This document shows, one piece after another, positions 28,574 through 37,563 of a stretch of DNA of 64,000 nucleotides. Within the stretch, counting starts at the first letter, position 1. Every line of letters starts with the position of its first letter. A program made the position numbers and the translations under genes. This DNA is from Candidatus Thalassolituus haligoni (GTDB lineage Bacteria; Pseudomonadota; Gammaproteobacteria; Pseudomonadales; Oceanobacteraceae). The stretch is from NCBI RefSeq assembly GCF_041222825.1, contig NZ_CP139482.1, positions 1,271,001-1,335,000 on the forward strand, in the 5' to 3' direction. The notes beneath the pieces were generated by a model, which worked only from the letters and a program-made list of their open reading frames with translations, did not search any database and was not told the origin of the DNA.

Positions 28574-30712
28574 ATGTACGCTGGACAATCGGTTACGCTG
28601 AAAATGGCCGACTCGGGAATCGCCGAGTTGATTCTGGATGCCAATGGGGCTTCCGTTAATGTATTGAATGCTCATCTGCAGGATGAGCTGGGACAGGCTC
28701 TGGCGGCGCTGGGCACTCGCGCTGATGTGCGTGGGTTGTTGATTTACAGCGCCAAACCAGCTTTTGTGCTGGGTGCGGATATTACCGAGTTTACCGAACT
28801 GTTCGGAATGCAGGCCGCCGATATTTCCCGTTGGGCTGGCAAGGTGCATGGCTTGTTCAACACCATTGAAAAATTGCCTTACCCCACCGTTGCCGCTGTG
28901 AATGGTATGGCGCTGGGAGGTGGTCTGGAGTTGTCGCTGGCGGCCGATTTTCGTGTCGCCGACAAGGCTGCCAAACTCGGATTCCCAGAGGTCACATTAG
29001 GTATTTGCCCTGGCTGGGGCGGCACCGTGCGTTTGAGCCGCCTGGTTGGTGCCGAAGCGGCATTGGGCTGGATGTTGTCAGGCAAACCGGTGAAGGCCGC
29101 CCAGGCATTGACGCAAGGGGCGCTGGATGCGGCGGTTGAAGCCGATCAGCTGCTCGACACGGCACGCACGTTATTAAAAGAAGCCATGGCAGGTGAGCGT
29201 GACTACCTTGCTAACCGTCTCCGCAAGCAGGCCGCACTCGACAATAACGCGGCCACTGCGGCGGCGATGGAAAGCCTGAAGCAAACGTTGGGCAAGGGCC
29301 TGGACGTCCGTTATCCGGCGGCTCCGGCGATTCTGGCCACCGTCACCAGCGCCATGACCGAAGATTTTCACAAGGCGCTGGCAATGGAAGCCAAAACCTT
29401 TGGTGAGCTGGCCAGTGGTGTTGAAGCAAAAAACCTCGTTGGCCTGTTCCTGAATGACCAATACCTCAAGCGCGAAACCAAGCGCTGGGCCAAACAGGCA
29501 CATCCGGTTGCCAAGGCCGCTGTTCTCGGTGCCGGTATCATGGGCGGCGGTATCGGTTATCAGGCGGCGCTGAACGGCACTCCGATGCTGATGAAAGACA
29601 TTAACCAGGAAGCGCTGGATCTGGGCATGAGCCATGCTGGCAGTATTCTGGATCGCAGTATCAGCAAAGGACGCATGACCGAAGCCGGCAAAGAAAAAGT
29701 CCTCTCCGGTATTCACCCGACTTTGACGTATGAAGGCTTTACCGAAGTTGATTACGTGGTCGAGGCGGTGGTTGAGCGGTTTGATGTCAAACGTTCAGTG
29801 CTGGCCGAGGTCGAACACAAGGTGCCCGACAGTGCCATTGTGGCAACCAACACCTCGACTATTTCTATCGATTTGCTGGCTGAGCATTTGCAGCGCCCGG
29901 ACAAATTCTGCGGCATGCACTTCTTTAATCCGGTACATGCGATGCAGCTGGTGGAGGTTATTCGTGGCAGCCAGACCAGCGACGAAACTGTGGCAACCAC
30001 GGTGGCCTTTGCGGCGGCGATGGGTAAAACCCCGATTGTGGTGAATGACTGCCCGGGCTTTCTGGTTAACCGTGTGCTGTTCCCGTACTTCAACGGCTTT
30101 AACCGTCTGGTGATGGACGGGGTGGATTTTGAGCGCATTGACCAGGTGATGGAACAGTTCGGCTGGCCCATGGGGCCGGCGTATCTGGCCGATGTGATTG
30201 GCCTCGATACCATGGTTCACGCCGACAAGGTGCTGGAGGATGGCTTCCCTGAACGTATGGGTCATGACGATCGCCCAATCATCGAAAGTCTGCTGGAACA
30301 AGGTGCTCTGGGTCAGAAAAACGGCGTCGGCTTTTACGAATACGGCACTGATGAACACGGCAAGCGCTACAAACGTCGCTCTGAAAAAGTGGCCGCCATT
30401 CTGGAACAACGGGTGAGCCGCAATACTGAAATCACCGACGCCGAGATCGTTGAGCGGATGATGATTCCCATGTGTCTGGAAACCGCACGCTGCCTGGAAG
30501 AACACATCGTGGCCTCTGCCACTGAAGCCGATATGGGCCTGATTCTGGGTCTGGGCTTCCCGCGTTTCCGGGGCGGCGCGTTGCGTTATATCGACAATCT
30601 GGGCGCTAACCTGTTTGCCGCCCAGGCCGATGCCCATGCGGAATGTGGCCCACTGTATTGTCTGACCGATGACATGAGAGCCATGGCTGAAAGCGGCAAG
30701 ACCTTTTACTGA
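28574..30712 (+). CDS. fadB: multifunctional fatty acid oxidation protein (enoyl-CoA hydratase / 3-hydroxyacyl-CoA dehydrogenase)
   Basis: A 712-residue FadB/FadJ-type alpha subunit. The N-terminal crotonase domain keeps both catalytic glutamates (GGGLE near 119 and GFPEVTLG near 139). The NAD-binding motif LGAGIMGGGIG is near 319, and the dehydrogenase signature GMHFFNPVHAMQLVEV follows. It hydrates enoyl-CoA and oxidises 3-hydroxyacyl-CoA in beta-oxidation. The start has AAGGAG 7 nt upstream; an upstream frame extension lacks this. Its thiolase neighbour is BktB-like rather than FadA, so whether it forms a classical FadBA complex is open. Confidence 0.93.
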   Translation: MYAGQSVTLKMADSGIAELILDANGASVNVLNAHLQDELGQALAALGTRADVRGLLIYSAKPAFVLGADITEFTELFGMQAADISRWAGKVHGLFNTIEKLPYPTVAAVNGMALGGGLELSLAADFRVADKAAKLGFPEVTLGICPGWGGTVRLSRLVGAEAALGWMLSGKPVKAAQALTQGALDAAVEADQLLDTARTLLKEAMAGERDYLANRLRKQAALDNNAATAAAMESLKQTLGKGLDVRYPAAPAILATVTSAMTEDFHKALAMEAKTFGELASGVEAKNLVGLFLNDQYLKRETKRWAKQAHPVAKAAVLGAGIMGGGIGYQAALNGTPMLMKDINQEALDLGMSHAGSILDRSISKGRMTEAGKEKVLSGIHPTLTYEGFTEVDYVVEAVVERFDVKRSVLAEVEHKVPDSAIVATNTSTISIDLLAEHLQRPDKFCGMHFFNPVHAMQLVEVIRGSQTSDETVATTVAFAAAMGKTPIVVNDCPGFLVNRVLFPYFNGFNRLVMDGVDFERIDQVMEQFGWPMGPAYLADVIGLDTMVHADKVLEDGFPERMGHDDRPIIESLLEQGALGQKNGVGFYEYGTDEHGKRYKRRSEKVAAILEQRVSRNTEITDAEIVERMMIPMCLETARCLEEHIVASATEADMGLILGLGFPRFRGGALRYIDNLGANLFAAQADAHAECGPLYCLTDDMRAMAESGKTFY

Positions 30713-30741
30713 GCAACTTTACTCTTTATTTATCAAGACCA

Positions 30742-30771
30742 CTGCCGCTCGGCTGAATCAGAGAGCGGCAG
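30742..30771 (+). terminator. 9-bp hairpin between fadB-like and acyl-CoA dehydrogenase genes
   Basis: CTGCCGCTC and GAGCGGCAG pair around a 12-nt loop. There is no downstream T-run, so it may be an mRNA-stabilising or processing hairpin rather than a true terminator. Confidence 0.35.
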
Positions 30772-30792
30772 GGCTAACAAGGAAATCGATTT

Positions 30793-32565
30793 ATGAGTGA
30801 TTATCAGCACCCTTATCGCGACGCGGAATTTGTACTGGAGCAGTTGGTTGGGTTTGATGCCCTGTGTGAAGCCGCTGGCCTGGAAGGCATTAACATGGAG
30901 TTGGCCAATACCGTTGTCGAAGAGGCTGGCAAGCTGGGGAGTGGCGTGTTAGCACCTCTGAACCAGGACGGTGATGAAAAAGGGGCCACCATCAACGCGC
31001 AGGGTGTGCAGCAAACACCGGGCTTCAAGGAAGCCTACCAGCAAATGACGGAAGGAGGCTGGTTGTCACTGAATGCGCCGGAAGAGTTTGGTGGTCAGGG
31101 ACTGCCCAAGGTACTGAGTACTGCGGTGAATGAAATCTGGCATTCGGCCAACATGGCCTTTGCACTGTGCCCATTGCTGAGTCAGGGTGCAATTGAAGCA
31201 CTGGCGCACCATGGCAGTGATGAGCTGAAAAACACCTACTTGCCGAAACTGATCTCTGGTGAGTGGACCGGCACCATGAACCTGACCGAACCGGACGCCG
31301 GTTCAGATCTGGCGGCGGTAAAATCCAAAGCCGTACCGGATGGCGACGCCTATCGCATCAGTGGCACCAAGATCTTTATCACCTGGGGTGATCACCAGAT
31401 GACCGAGAATATCATTCACCTGGTGCTGGCGCGTTTGCCGGATGCGCCTGCCGGTGTCAAAGGTATCTCGCTGTTTATCGTGCCCAAATTCCTGCTCGAC
31501 GACAACGGAGAAACCACCACCGAACGGAATACCGCCAGTGCGCTGTCGCTGGAGCACAAACTGGGTATCCACGGCAGCCCGACTTGTGTGATGGAATTTG
31601 AAAGTTCTCTGGGTTATCTGGTTGGTGAACCGCACCAGGGCCTGAAATATATGTTCACCATGATGAACGATGCCCGTCAGGGTGTCGGCGTACAGGGCTT
31701 GTCGGTATCCGAGCGCGCTTATCAACTGGCGCGTCAGTATGCCAAAGATCGTATTCAGGGCACTCTGCGTGATGGCAGCCGTATCGCCATTATTGAACAC
31801 CCGGACGTGCGTCGCATGCTGATGACCATCAAGAGCACCACCGAGGCGATGCGTGCACTGGCGTTTATGGCTTCGGCCGAGCTGGATCGTGCCCGTCTGG
31901 TCGGTGGCGACGATGCCGCTGCACATATGGCCCGTGCCGAACTGTATACCCCGATCGTTAAAGGCTGGTGCACTGAATTGTCAGTCGAGCTGACGTCATT
32001 GGCGGTACAGATCCACGGCGGGATGGGGTTTATCGAAGAAACCGGTGCCGCCCAGCACTACCGCGATGCCCGGATTCTGCCAATTTACGAAGGCACAACC
32101 GCCATTCAGGCGCTTGACCTGATCGGCCGTAAAACCTTGTCGAATGGTGGCGCAGTACTGGATGGTTTGCTGGCAGAAATGGATGCCACGGCAGCTTCTG
32201 CCCGTAGCGCAACGGTTTTACCTGAGGCGGCACTGGCGCAGTTTGATACAGCGCTGGTGACGGCGAGGCAGAGTCGCGATTTTATTCTGGCGAATGCCCG
32301 TTCGGATGCTCATTTACTGGGTAGCGCTGCCGTCAACTTCATGATGCAAATGGGGTATGTCACAGGTGGCTGGCTGATGGTTCAAAGTGCCGAAAAAGCC
32401 AAAGCCTTGCTGGATGCTGGTCAGGGCGATCCTGAGTTTCTGCAGACCAAATTGGTAACTGCACGCTTCTTCTGTGAGCACATGATGCCTCGTCATCAGG
32501 CCCATGCAACGGCCTTGTTGGCTGGTAGCGAGAGCATCATGGGGTTGACTAACGAGCAGTTCTAG
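30793..32565 (+). CDS. acyl-CoA dehydrogenase, long (DmdC/FadE5-like) form
   Basis: A 590-residue FAD-dependent dehydrogenase that introduces the 2,3 double bond into acyl-CoA and passes electrons to ETF. Typical blocks are MNLTEPDAGSDLAAVKSKA, the flavin-binding ISGTKIFITWGDH and ILPIYEGTTAIQALDLIGRK, whose Glu (about 432) is the expected base. The C-terminal extension of about 150 residues is typical of the long subgroup. Substrate range cannot be read from sequence. It follows the fadB-like gene by 80 bp. Confidence 0.94.
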   Translation: MSDYQHPYRDAEFVLEQLVGFDALCEAAGLEGINMELANTVVEEAGKLGSGVLAPLNQDGDEKGATINAQGVQQTPGFKEAYQQMTEGGWLSLNAPEEFGGQGLPKVLSTAVNEIWHSANMAFALCPLLSQGAIEALAHHGSDELKNTYLPKLISGEWTGTMNLTEPDAGSDLAAVKSKAVPDGDAYRISGTKIFITWGDHQMTENIIHLVLARLPDAPAGVKGISLFIVPKFLLDDNGETTTERNTASALSLEHKLGIHGSPTCVMEFESSLGYLVGEPHQGLKYMFTMMNDARQGVGVQGLSVSERAYQLARQYAKDRIQGTLRDGSRIAIIEHPDVRRMLMTIKSTTEAMRALAFMASAELDRARLVGGDDAAAHMARAELYTPIVKGWCTELSVELTSLAVQIHGGMGFIEETGAAQHYRDARILPIYEGTTAIQALDLIGRKTLSNGGAVLDGLLAEMDATAASARSATVLPEAALAQFDTALVTARQSRDFILANARSDAHLLGSAAVNFMMQMGYVTGGWLMVQSAEKAKALLDAGQGDPEFLQTKLVTARFFCEHMMPRHQAHATALLAGSESIMGLTNEQF

Positions 32566-32686
32566 TCGGCCTTGAAAGTATTGTTCAACCACTGATTGAT
32601 CGTCTGGTGCCAGACGAGTATTGATTTTCAGGCTCACCCTGTCCTGAAAATCCGCTGGTAGCAATACTCCGGCTACCGGCTTGTTT

Positions 32687-32720
32687 CCCCTGGTCAACCC
32701 TGGTTGGGCAGGGGTTTTTT
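32687..32720 (+). terminator. rho-independent terminator after the acyl-CoA dehydrogenase
   Basis: CCCCTG-gt-CAACC-ct-GGTTG-gg-CAGGGG forms a long, nearly perfect stem followed by six T. It probably ends the beta-oxidation transcript before the ETF-quinone oxidoreductase gene. Confidence 0.9.
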
Positions 32721-32798
32721 ATTGGTAATACGGTGTTTGTCTTATAACGATAACAACAAACATCCGAGCGCTGCTGCAGCGAACAGTGAGAGGTATCT

Positions 32799-34481
32799 AT
32801 GACCCAACGTGAATCCATGGCCTACGATGTTGTTATCGTCGGTGCTGGTCCTTCTGGCCTCAGTGCGTCGATACGACTGGCGCAACTGGCTCAGGAACAG
32901 GGCCAGGAGTTAACCATTTGTGTGGTAGAAAAAGGCTCCGAAGTGGGTGCTCACATTCTTTCCGGAGCTGTCATCGAGACCCGTGCGCTGGATGAGTTGC
33001 TGCCCGACTGGCAAGCACTCGGAGCACCGCTGACGACACCGGTGATCAAAGATGAATTGTACTTGCTGCAGGATCAACAGAAGGCCGTGCAGTTACCGGG
33101 GCTGTTGATTCCAAAAACCATGCACAACGCTCATCTGGGCGACAAGACCAACTACGTGGTCAGTCTGGGTAATCTGTGTCGCTGGCTCGGCCAGCAAGCC
33201 GAAGCCCTGGGTGTGGAGATTTATCCGGGCTTTGCTGCCGCCGAGGTGGTGTTTAACGACGATGGCGCTGTGGCCGGTGTGACTACCGGTGATATGGGTG
33301 TCGCTGCAGATGGGCAGCCGAAAGAGGGAATGTACACGCCGGGTATGAACCTGCTGGGCAAATACACTATTTTTGCCGAAGGCTGCCGTGGCAGTCTGGG
33401 TAAACAGCTGTATCAGCGGTTTGAACTGGATAAGGACGCCGATGCCCAGCACTACGGTATCGGCCTGAAAGAATTGTGGGATGTTCCGGCCGACAAGCAT
33501 CAACCCGGACTGGTGCTGCACGGTGCCGGCTGGCCATTAACCGGTGCTGGCAAAGACGCTACCGGGGGCGGTTTTTTTCTCTATCACGCTGAAAACCAAC
33601 AAGTGGTGGTTGGTCTGATTGTGGATCTCAACTACAGCAACCCCTGGTTGAACCCTTATGATGAATTTCAGACGCTCAAACACCATCCGGTACTGGCACA
33701 GTATCTTGAAGGTGGCAAGCGGGTGTCTTACGGTGCCCGCGCCATTGCCAAAGGCGGTTTGAATGCCTTGCCAAAAATGCACTTTCCTGGCGGTTTGCTG
33801 AGTGGTTGCAACGCCGGTACTCTGAATGCTGCCAAAATCAAGGGCACCCATACGGCGATGAAAACCGGCATGCTGGCGGCTGAAGAAGTGTTTGCAGCCA
33901 TTGCCGCTGGTGACGAAGGTGGCAAGGATCTCTGTGGTTATGCCCTGCGCTTTGAAGCCTCCTGGGTATACGAAGAATTGTACGCGACCCGCAACTTTGG
34001 CCCGGCATTACACAAGTTCGGTACTCTGATCGGAGGGGCGTTTAACTTCGTTGACCAGAATATTTTTAATGGCAAATTGCCGTTCACCTTGCATGACAAT
34101 CATCTTGATTTCGCCCAGATGAAACCGGTGACCGAGTGCGTCAAAATAGAATACCCAAAACCGGATGGCGTGCTCAGCTTTGATAAACTGACCTCGGTGT
34201 TTCTGTCGAATACGTTTCATGAGGAAGATCAGCCCTGTCATCTGACCTTGAAAGACGCCAGTGTTCCTATGGCATCGAATTGGCCGAAGTATGCTGAACC
34301 GGCACAACGCTATTGCCCGGCAGGGGTGTATGAAGTGATCGAGAGTGAGGGTGCTAACAAGCTGCAGATCAATGGCCAAAATTGCTTGCACTGCAAGACG
34401 TGCGACATCAAGGATCCAGCGCAGAACATCAATTGGGTAACACCGGAAGGCAGTGGCGGGCCGAACTACCCAAACATGTAA
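32799..34481 (+). CDS. electron transfer flavoprotein-ubiquinone oxidoreductase
   Basis: A 560-residue membrane-associated flavoprotein that passes electrons from reduced ETF (fed by acyl-CoA dehydrogenases) to ubiquinone. The N-terminal FAD motif VVIVGAGPSGLSASIRLAQ is at about 10-28. The C-terminal 4Fe-4S cluster site includes YCPAGVYEV and NCLHCKTCDIKDPAQNI. Length is typical. It has its own promoter region after a strong terminator but clearly belongs functionally with the upstream oxidation genes. ETF subunits are not in the window. Confidence 0.96.
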   Translation: MTQRESMAYDVVIVGAGPSGLSASIRLAQLAQEQGQELTICVVEKGSEVGAHILSGAVIETRALDELLPDWQALGAPLTTPVIKDELYLLQDQQKAVQLPGLLIPKTMHNAHLGDKTNYVVSLGNLCRWLGQQAEALGVEIYPGFAAAEVVFNDDGAVAGVTTGDMGVAADGQPKEGMYTPGMNLLGKYTIFAEGCRGSLGKQLYQRFELDKDADAQHYGIGLKELWDVPADKHQPGLVLHGAGWPLTGAGKDATGGGFFLYHAENQQVVVGLIVDLNYSNPWLNPYDEFQTLKHHPVLAQYLEGGKRVSYGARAIAKGGLNALPKMHFPGGLLSGCNAGTLNAAKIKGTHTAMKTGMLAAEEVFAAIAAGDEGGKDLCGYALRFEASWVYEELYATRNFGPALHKFGTLIGGAFNFVDQNIFNGKLPFTLHDNHLDFAQMKPVTECVKIEYPKPDGVLSFDKLTSVFLSNTFHEEDQPCHLTLKDASVPMASNWPKYAEPAQRYCPAGVYEVIESEGANKLQINGQNCLHCKTCDIKDPAQNINWVTPEGSGGPNYPNM

Positions 34482-34526
34482 TGGGGTAGGAGCAGGGCGT
34501 AGCAAGGTAGGGATGCGGATAACAAA

Positions 34527-34560
34527 GAGCTGGCCATCGGGCCAGCTCTTTTATTTTTTT
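34527..34560 (+). terminator. terminator between ETF-QO and the convergent lipoprotein gene
   Basis: GAGCTGGCC-atcg-GGCCAGCTC is a perfect 9-bp stem followed by TTTTATTTTTTT. It lies between two convergent genes and could serve both, although the T-run favours the + strand. Confidence 0.93.
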
Positions 34561-34575
34561 ACACTAACAAAAAGC

Positions 34576-35709
34576 TTATTCCCAGCTGGCAACGCCCAAC
34601 AGACGCAGCGTCTGGATAGTGAGCTGGCCGGAAGGCAGATCGTTGTCTTTTTGGAAGCGGGTAACCGCATTCATGGTCTGCCAGCCGTAGACGCCATCAA
34701 TCGGACCTGGGCTATAGCTTTTATCTTCCAGAGCTTGCTGCAGTTCTGAGACAACATCTTTTGTGGTATTGGTTTCACAAAGAATCTCACGCCATTCCAT
34801 CTTGGCATCTGTCACCTTGACGGTTTGAGGAATATCTTCGTAAACCGCAGGAATTGTTTCGGCGATTTCCTTCGGCTCTTCTACCAGCTTTTCAACTTCT
34901 ACTGTTTCATAGATAGCCGGGTGTACGATTGTGGTGGTGTGCGCGGCAACGTCAACAACCTGCTTGGAGACAGCTTTGTATTCCGCAGGAATAACCACTT
35001 CTTCTGTACGTTCTGGTTTCACCAGGATGGTCTTGGTGATGATCTTGGATTCTTCTGGCACTTCGACCAGACACATGATTTCGCCAGTGGCAGAGTCAAT
35101 TTTTTCAATCGGTCCGTTACCTTTTTTCCAGGTGGAATAGGCTGGACGAATAACGATCTTTTCTTCTACGGTTTTATATTCTGCTGGCAGTTTAACCAGC
35201 TTGGTAGACGCTTCTTTTACCATGACCTGTTCGGTGACAGTTTTATAGGTAGCAGGGACAACAACCAGTTCTTCCCATTCTTCGTTAACCAGCACCTGCT
35301 CTTCCGCCATCGCGTACTTGGCCGGTTCTACTTCCAGCTTGGACAGCTCAGGAGAAACCATTACCTGCTTCATCTGGGTTTCGTATTCTTCCGGAATTAC
35401 CAGGCGGGCATAACAGTGTCCCGGGGTAGCATTCGGAGGCATAACGGAATCAGCGGTTGGAGTGGTAGATGTTGATTCAAGCGATTGGGCTGTTGCTACC
35501 TTTCCAGAAACAGTCGTTTTGCTTTCTTTTACTTCGGCCTTGAGCTTCGCATTTTCCTGCTCCAGCTCGTCGCGGGAGTCTTTCAGACGCTGGTACTCAG
35601 GAAAATCTTCCAGCGCAGCAGTGGATGCCGTGTCGCTGGATGGCTGGCTGGCACAACCGGCCATGACGGCCAGTGTCAGCGCGGAAAGAAGGTAGTTTTT
35701 TTTGTTCAT
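34576..35709 (-). CDS. peptidoglycan-binding lipoprotein with 23-residue repeats
   Basis: A 377-residue lipoprotein. The signal ends in the lipobox AVMAGC (Cys19). A coiled-coil segment (about 38-65) is followed by about eight repeats of roughly 23 residues with the pattern PAxYxTVxExVxV (for example PATYKTVTEQVMV and PAEYKTVEEKIVI). One repeat is interrupted by an insert. The C-terminus is a PG_binding_1 domain (LQQALEDKSYSPGPIDGVYG). It probably links the envelope to peptidoglycan; the beta-rich repeats could form a rod. The specific role is unknown. Confidence 0.87.
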   Translation of the reverse strand: MNKKNYLLSALTLAVMAGCASQPSSDTASTAALEDFPEYQRLKDSRDELEQENAKLKAEVKESKTTVSGKVATAQSLESTSTTPTADSVMPPNATPGHCYARLVIPEEYETQMKQVMVSPELSKLEVEPAKYAMAEEQVLVNEEWEELVVVPATYKTVTEQVMVKEASTKLVKLPAEYKTVEEKIVIRPAYSTWKKGNGPIEKIDSATGEIMCLVEVPEESKIITKTILVKPERTEEVVIPAEYKAVSKQVVDVAAHTTTIVHPAIYETVEVEKLVEEPKEIAETIPAVYEDIPQTVKVTDAKMEWREILCETNTTKDVVSELQQALEDKSYSPGPIDGVYGWQTMNAVTRFQKDNDLPSGQLTIQTLRLLGVASWE

Positions 35710-36325
35710 CTAGTTGTGCTCCATTGCGTAAGATGTTTGAGTTGACAGACGGACGTAAGGAAGTGTCAAACTACGTTCTCCTGCCTGGTGCAGTTCCAGC
35801 TGCGCTCAGCCGCACCTTCGGTAAAATCTCGATAGATCCTCTGGGTATAAACTCTTTCGCCCAGCGGGGCTTCCGGTCAGTTTCAGCTCACTATGTCAGC
35901 TCATTGGTGTTACTCCAGATCAAGGCTCTCGTTGTGCTGTGACCAGAGAGAGCCTCATTCTGAGGTTTGGAGCTGATCTTGTACTGAAACCGCAGTATGC
36001 ATCAAGTTATTCATTGGTTCCCTAGGTTGATCGAATATTGTTACAAAGAGGGTAAAATTGCAGCGCTTCAATGGATATCGGAGTGGTTTGCCCGCTTTGT
36101 TGTTTGTTGGTTTGGATATTCTGAGTATTTTGTCATTGTGAGGGTGACTGTTAGCTGACATCGTGATCCAACGCTACTTATCACTACTTTATATAGACTG
36201 TCGGAAGGATCTGCAGCCTGGCGATTGTCCCGTCGGGTTTCTCTTGTTTGCTGGGACAATTCCTGGTCTGCTTTCTGGTCTGCTTTAGCGACGGGTAGCC
36301 AGTGCAGAAATAGCTTAAATAAAGG
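35710..36325. other. non-coding stretch between lipoprotein and cold-shock genes
   Basis: Divergent upstream region of the lipoprotein gene (minus strand) and the cold-shock gene (plus strand). Short ORFs here lack ribosome sites and recognisable composition, and I do not consider them genes. Confidence 0.4.
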
Positions 36326-36353
36326 TTGCCATGCGCCTCACCTGAGGTATACT
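36326..36353 (+). promoter_or_regulatory. sigma-70 promoter of the cold-shock gene
   Basis: TTGCCA-N16-TATACT is close to consensus. The predicted start near 36360 gives a leader of about 150 nt before the ATG, typical for cspA-type genes whose leader RNA controls translation at low temperature. Confidence 0.65.
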
Positions 36354-36510
36354 TGTTTCCAGCTTGAAAGCATTGCCCTTATTTATTAGTACCCTTCGAA
36401 GTAGTAGTTCTTATTCCCTCGTTTGTAGTAGATAAGCACCAATTGAGTTCCAGCGTTGGCCTGTGAATTAATCACAGCGCCTTATCTTCTATTTATTCAG
36501 GAATATCAAA

Positions 36511-36717
36511 ATGTCCAAGACAACTGGCGTAGTTAAGTGGTTCAACGAAGCAAAAGGTTTCGGTTTTATTGAACAAGAAAATGGCCCAGACGTTTTTGCT
36601 CACTTCAGCGCTATTGCTAGCACTGGCTTCAAGACTCTGGCTGAAGGCCAGCGTGTTGAATTCACTGTTAAGCCTGGCCAGAAAGGCCCACAAGCTGAAA
36701 ACATCGTTGCTATCTAA
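36511..36717 (+). CDS. CspA-family cold-shock protein
   Basis: A 68-residue single cold-shock domain. RNP1 (KGFGFI) and RNP2 (VFAHF) are present in the beta-barrel that binds single-stranded RNA and DNA. Members act as RNA chaperones; not all are cold-induced. An AGGAATA ribosome site precedes the ATG. The long leader suggests post-transcriptional control. A strong terminator follows. Confidence 0.96.
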   Translation: MSKTTGVVKWFNEAKGFGFIEQENGPDVFAHFSAIASTGFKTLAEGQRVEFTVKPGQKGPQAENIVAI

Positions 36718-36744
36718 TTCGCCTCTGGTGATTTGGTAGTACAT

Positions 36745-36772
36745 AAAAAAACGGGCCGATGCCCGTTTTTTT
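36745..36772 (+). terminator. terminator of the cold-shock gene
   Basis: ACGGGC-cgat-GCCCGT with seven A before and seven T after; the flanking A and T runs extend the stem and make it usable on both strands. Confidence 0.95.
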
Positions 36773-36876
36773 GTGCCTGTTATTCAGGCAAGCCTGCCCT
36801 TTTCCTGTCTTGCACAAACGCCAGCGGAGATCCTTTCCGCTGCGCTGTTTATCGACCGGCTGTCCTTTTGATCAGG

Positions 36877-37482
36877 TCAGCGGGTCGCCTCTCCTGCCGT
36901 ATTTGCATGCTGGTTCAGAGTGATCGCGTCGTCGGCAACATCATCCCGGAGTACCGCGCTATGTCGTTTGGGTTCTGCAGGATGAATCGACAGCCAGAGA
37001 TCTCCGCGCTGCGACATGACGACGGCTTTTTGGAACACCAGAGTATTGGGAATACTTAATTCATAGCCCTCATCCGTGCGTAAAAGCAGATGAAACAGGG
37101 TGATTTCTTCTATCACGGCTTCGGGGCAATCCGCTTCCAGAATGCGTATACGGTCTCCTGGTCGATAGGGAAAGAAGAAAAAAATAATCACACTGGCGGT
37201 GACGTTGCTAAGCACAGACCACTGGGCAAACAGGGCAACGCCGAGCAAGGCGGCAGCTGATGACAGGACAAAGGTAAATTCGCTATAGCCAAACCCGACC
37301 ACCAGGCCGATCAGGAGTAACAAACAGCTGAACAGGGCGATTTGCAGTGCTTTCTGTAAATAGAATACCCGGCTCAGGCTGACTTTTCTTTTTTGTCCCT
37401 GAACTTCAATAAAGGTCATCAGTATGTGATTGAGATAGGCGTAGCCTACGACGGCAAGGATAACGAGAATAATTTTAAACAT
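36877..37482 (-). CDS. small MscS-like mechanosensitive channel domain protein
   Basis: A 201-residue membrane protein from the start at 37482; a further 18 residues are possible from 37536. It has an N-terminal span (FKIILVILAVVGYAYLNHIL), two further spans, and an MscS-type pore/beta region (LFAQWSVLSNVTASVIIFFF then YRPGDRIRI). The large C-terminal vestibule of MscS is shortened. It may act in osmotic protection or be a regulatory homologue. It lies 27-80 bp downstream of the M14-like gene on the same strand. Confidence 0.78.
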   Translation of the reverse strand: MFKIILVILAVVGYAYLNHILMTFIEVQGQKRKVSLSRVFYLQKALQIALFSCLLLLIGLVVGFGYSEFTFVLSSAAALLGVALFAQWSVLSNVTASVIIFFFFPYRPGDRIRILEADCPEAVIEEITLFHLLLRTDEGYELSIPNTLVFQKAVVMSQRGDLWLSIHPAEPKRHSAVLRDDVADDAITLNQHANTAGEATR

Positions 37483-37563
37483 GGTAATTCTGGTCTGGGC
37501 CTCTGGCTGAATTGTCGTCTGACAGCGTTGCTGCATATGGGTTGGTTTACAGATTGAAGCGCG

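Noticed and set aside
35673..35942. 89-codon ORF upstream of the lipoprotein gene
   Set aside because: Begins inside the lipoprotein gene on the opposite strand, has no ribosome site and no recognisable composition.
36733..37059. ORF after the cold-shock gene
   Set aside because: It starts within the terminator region and is antisense to the MscS-like gene.
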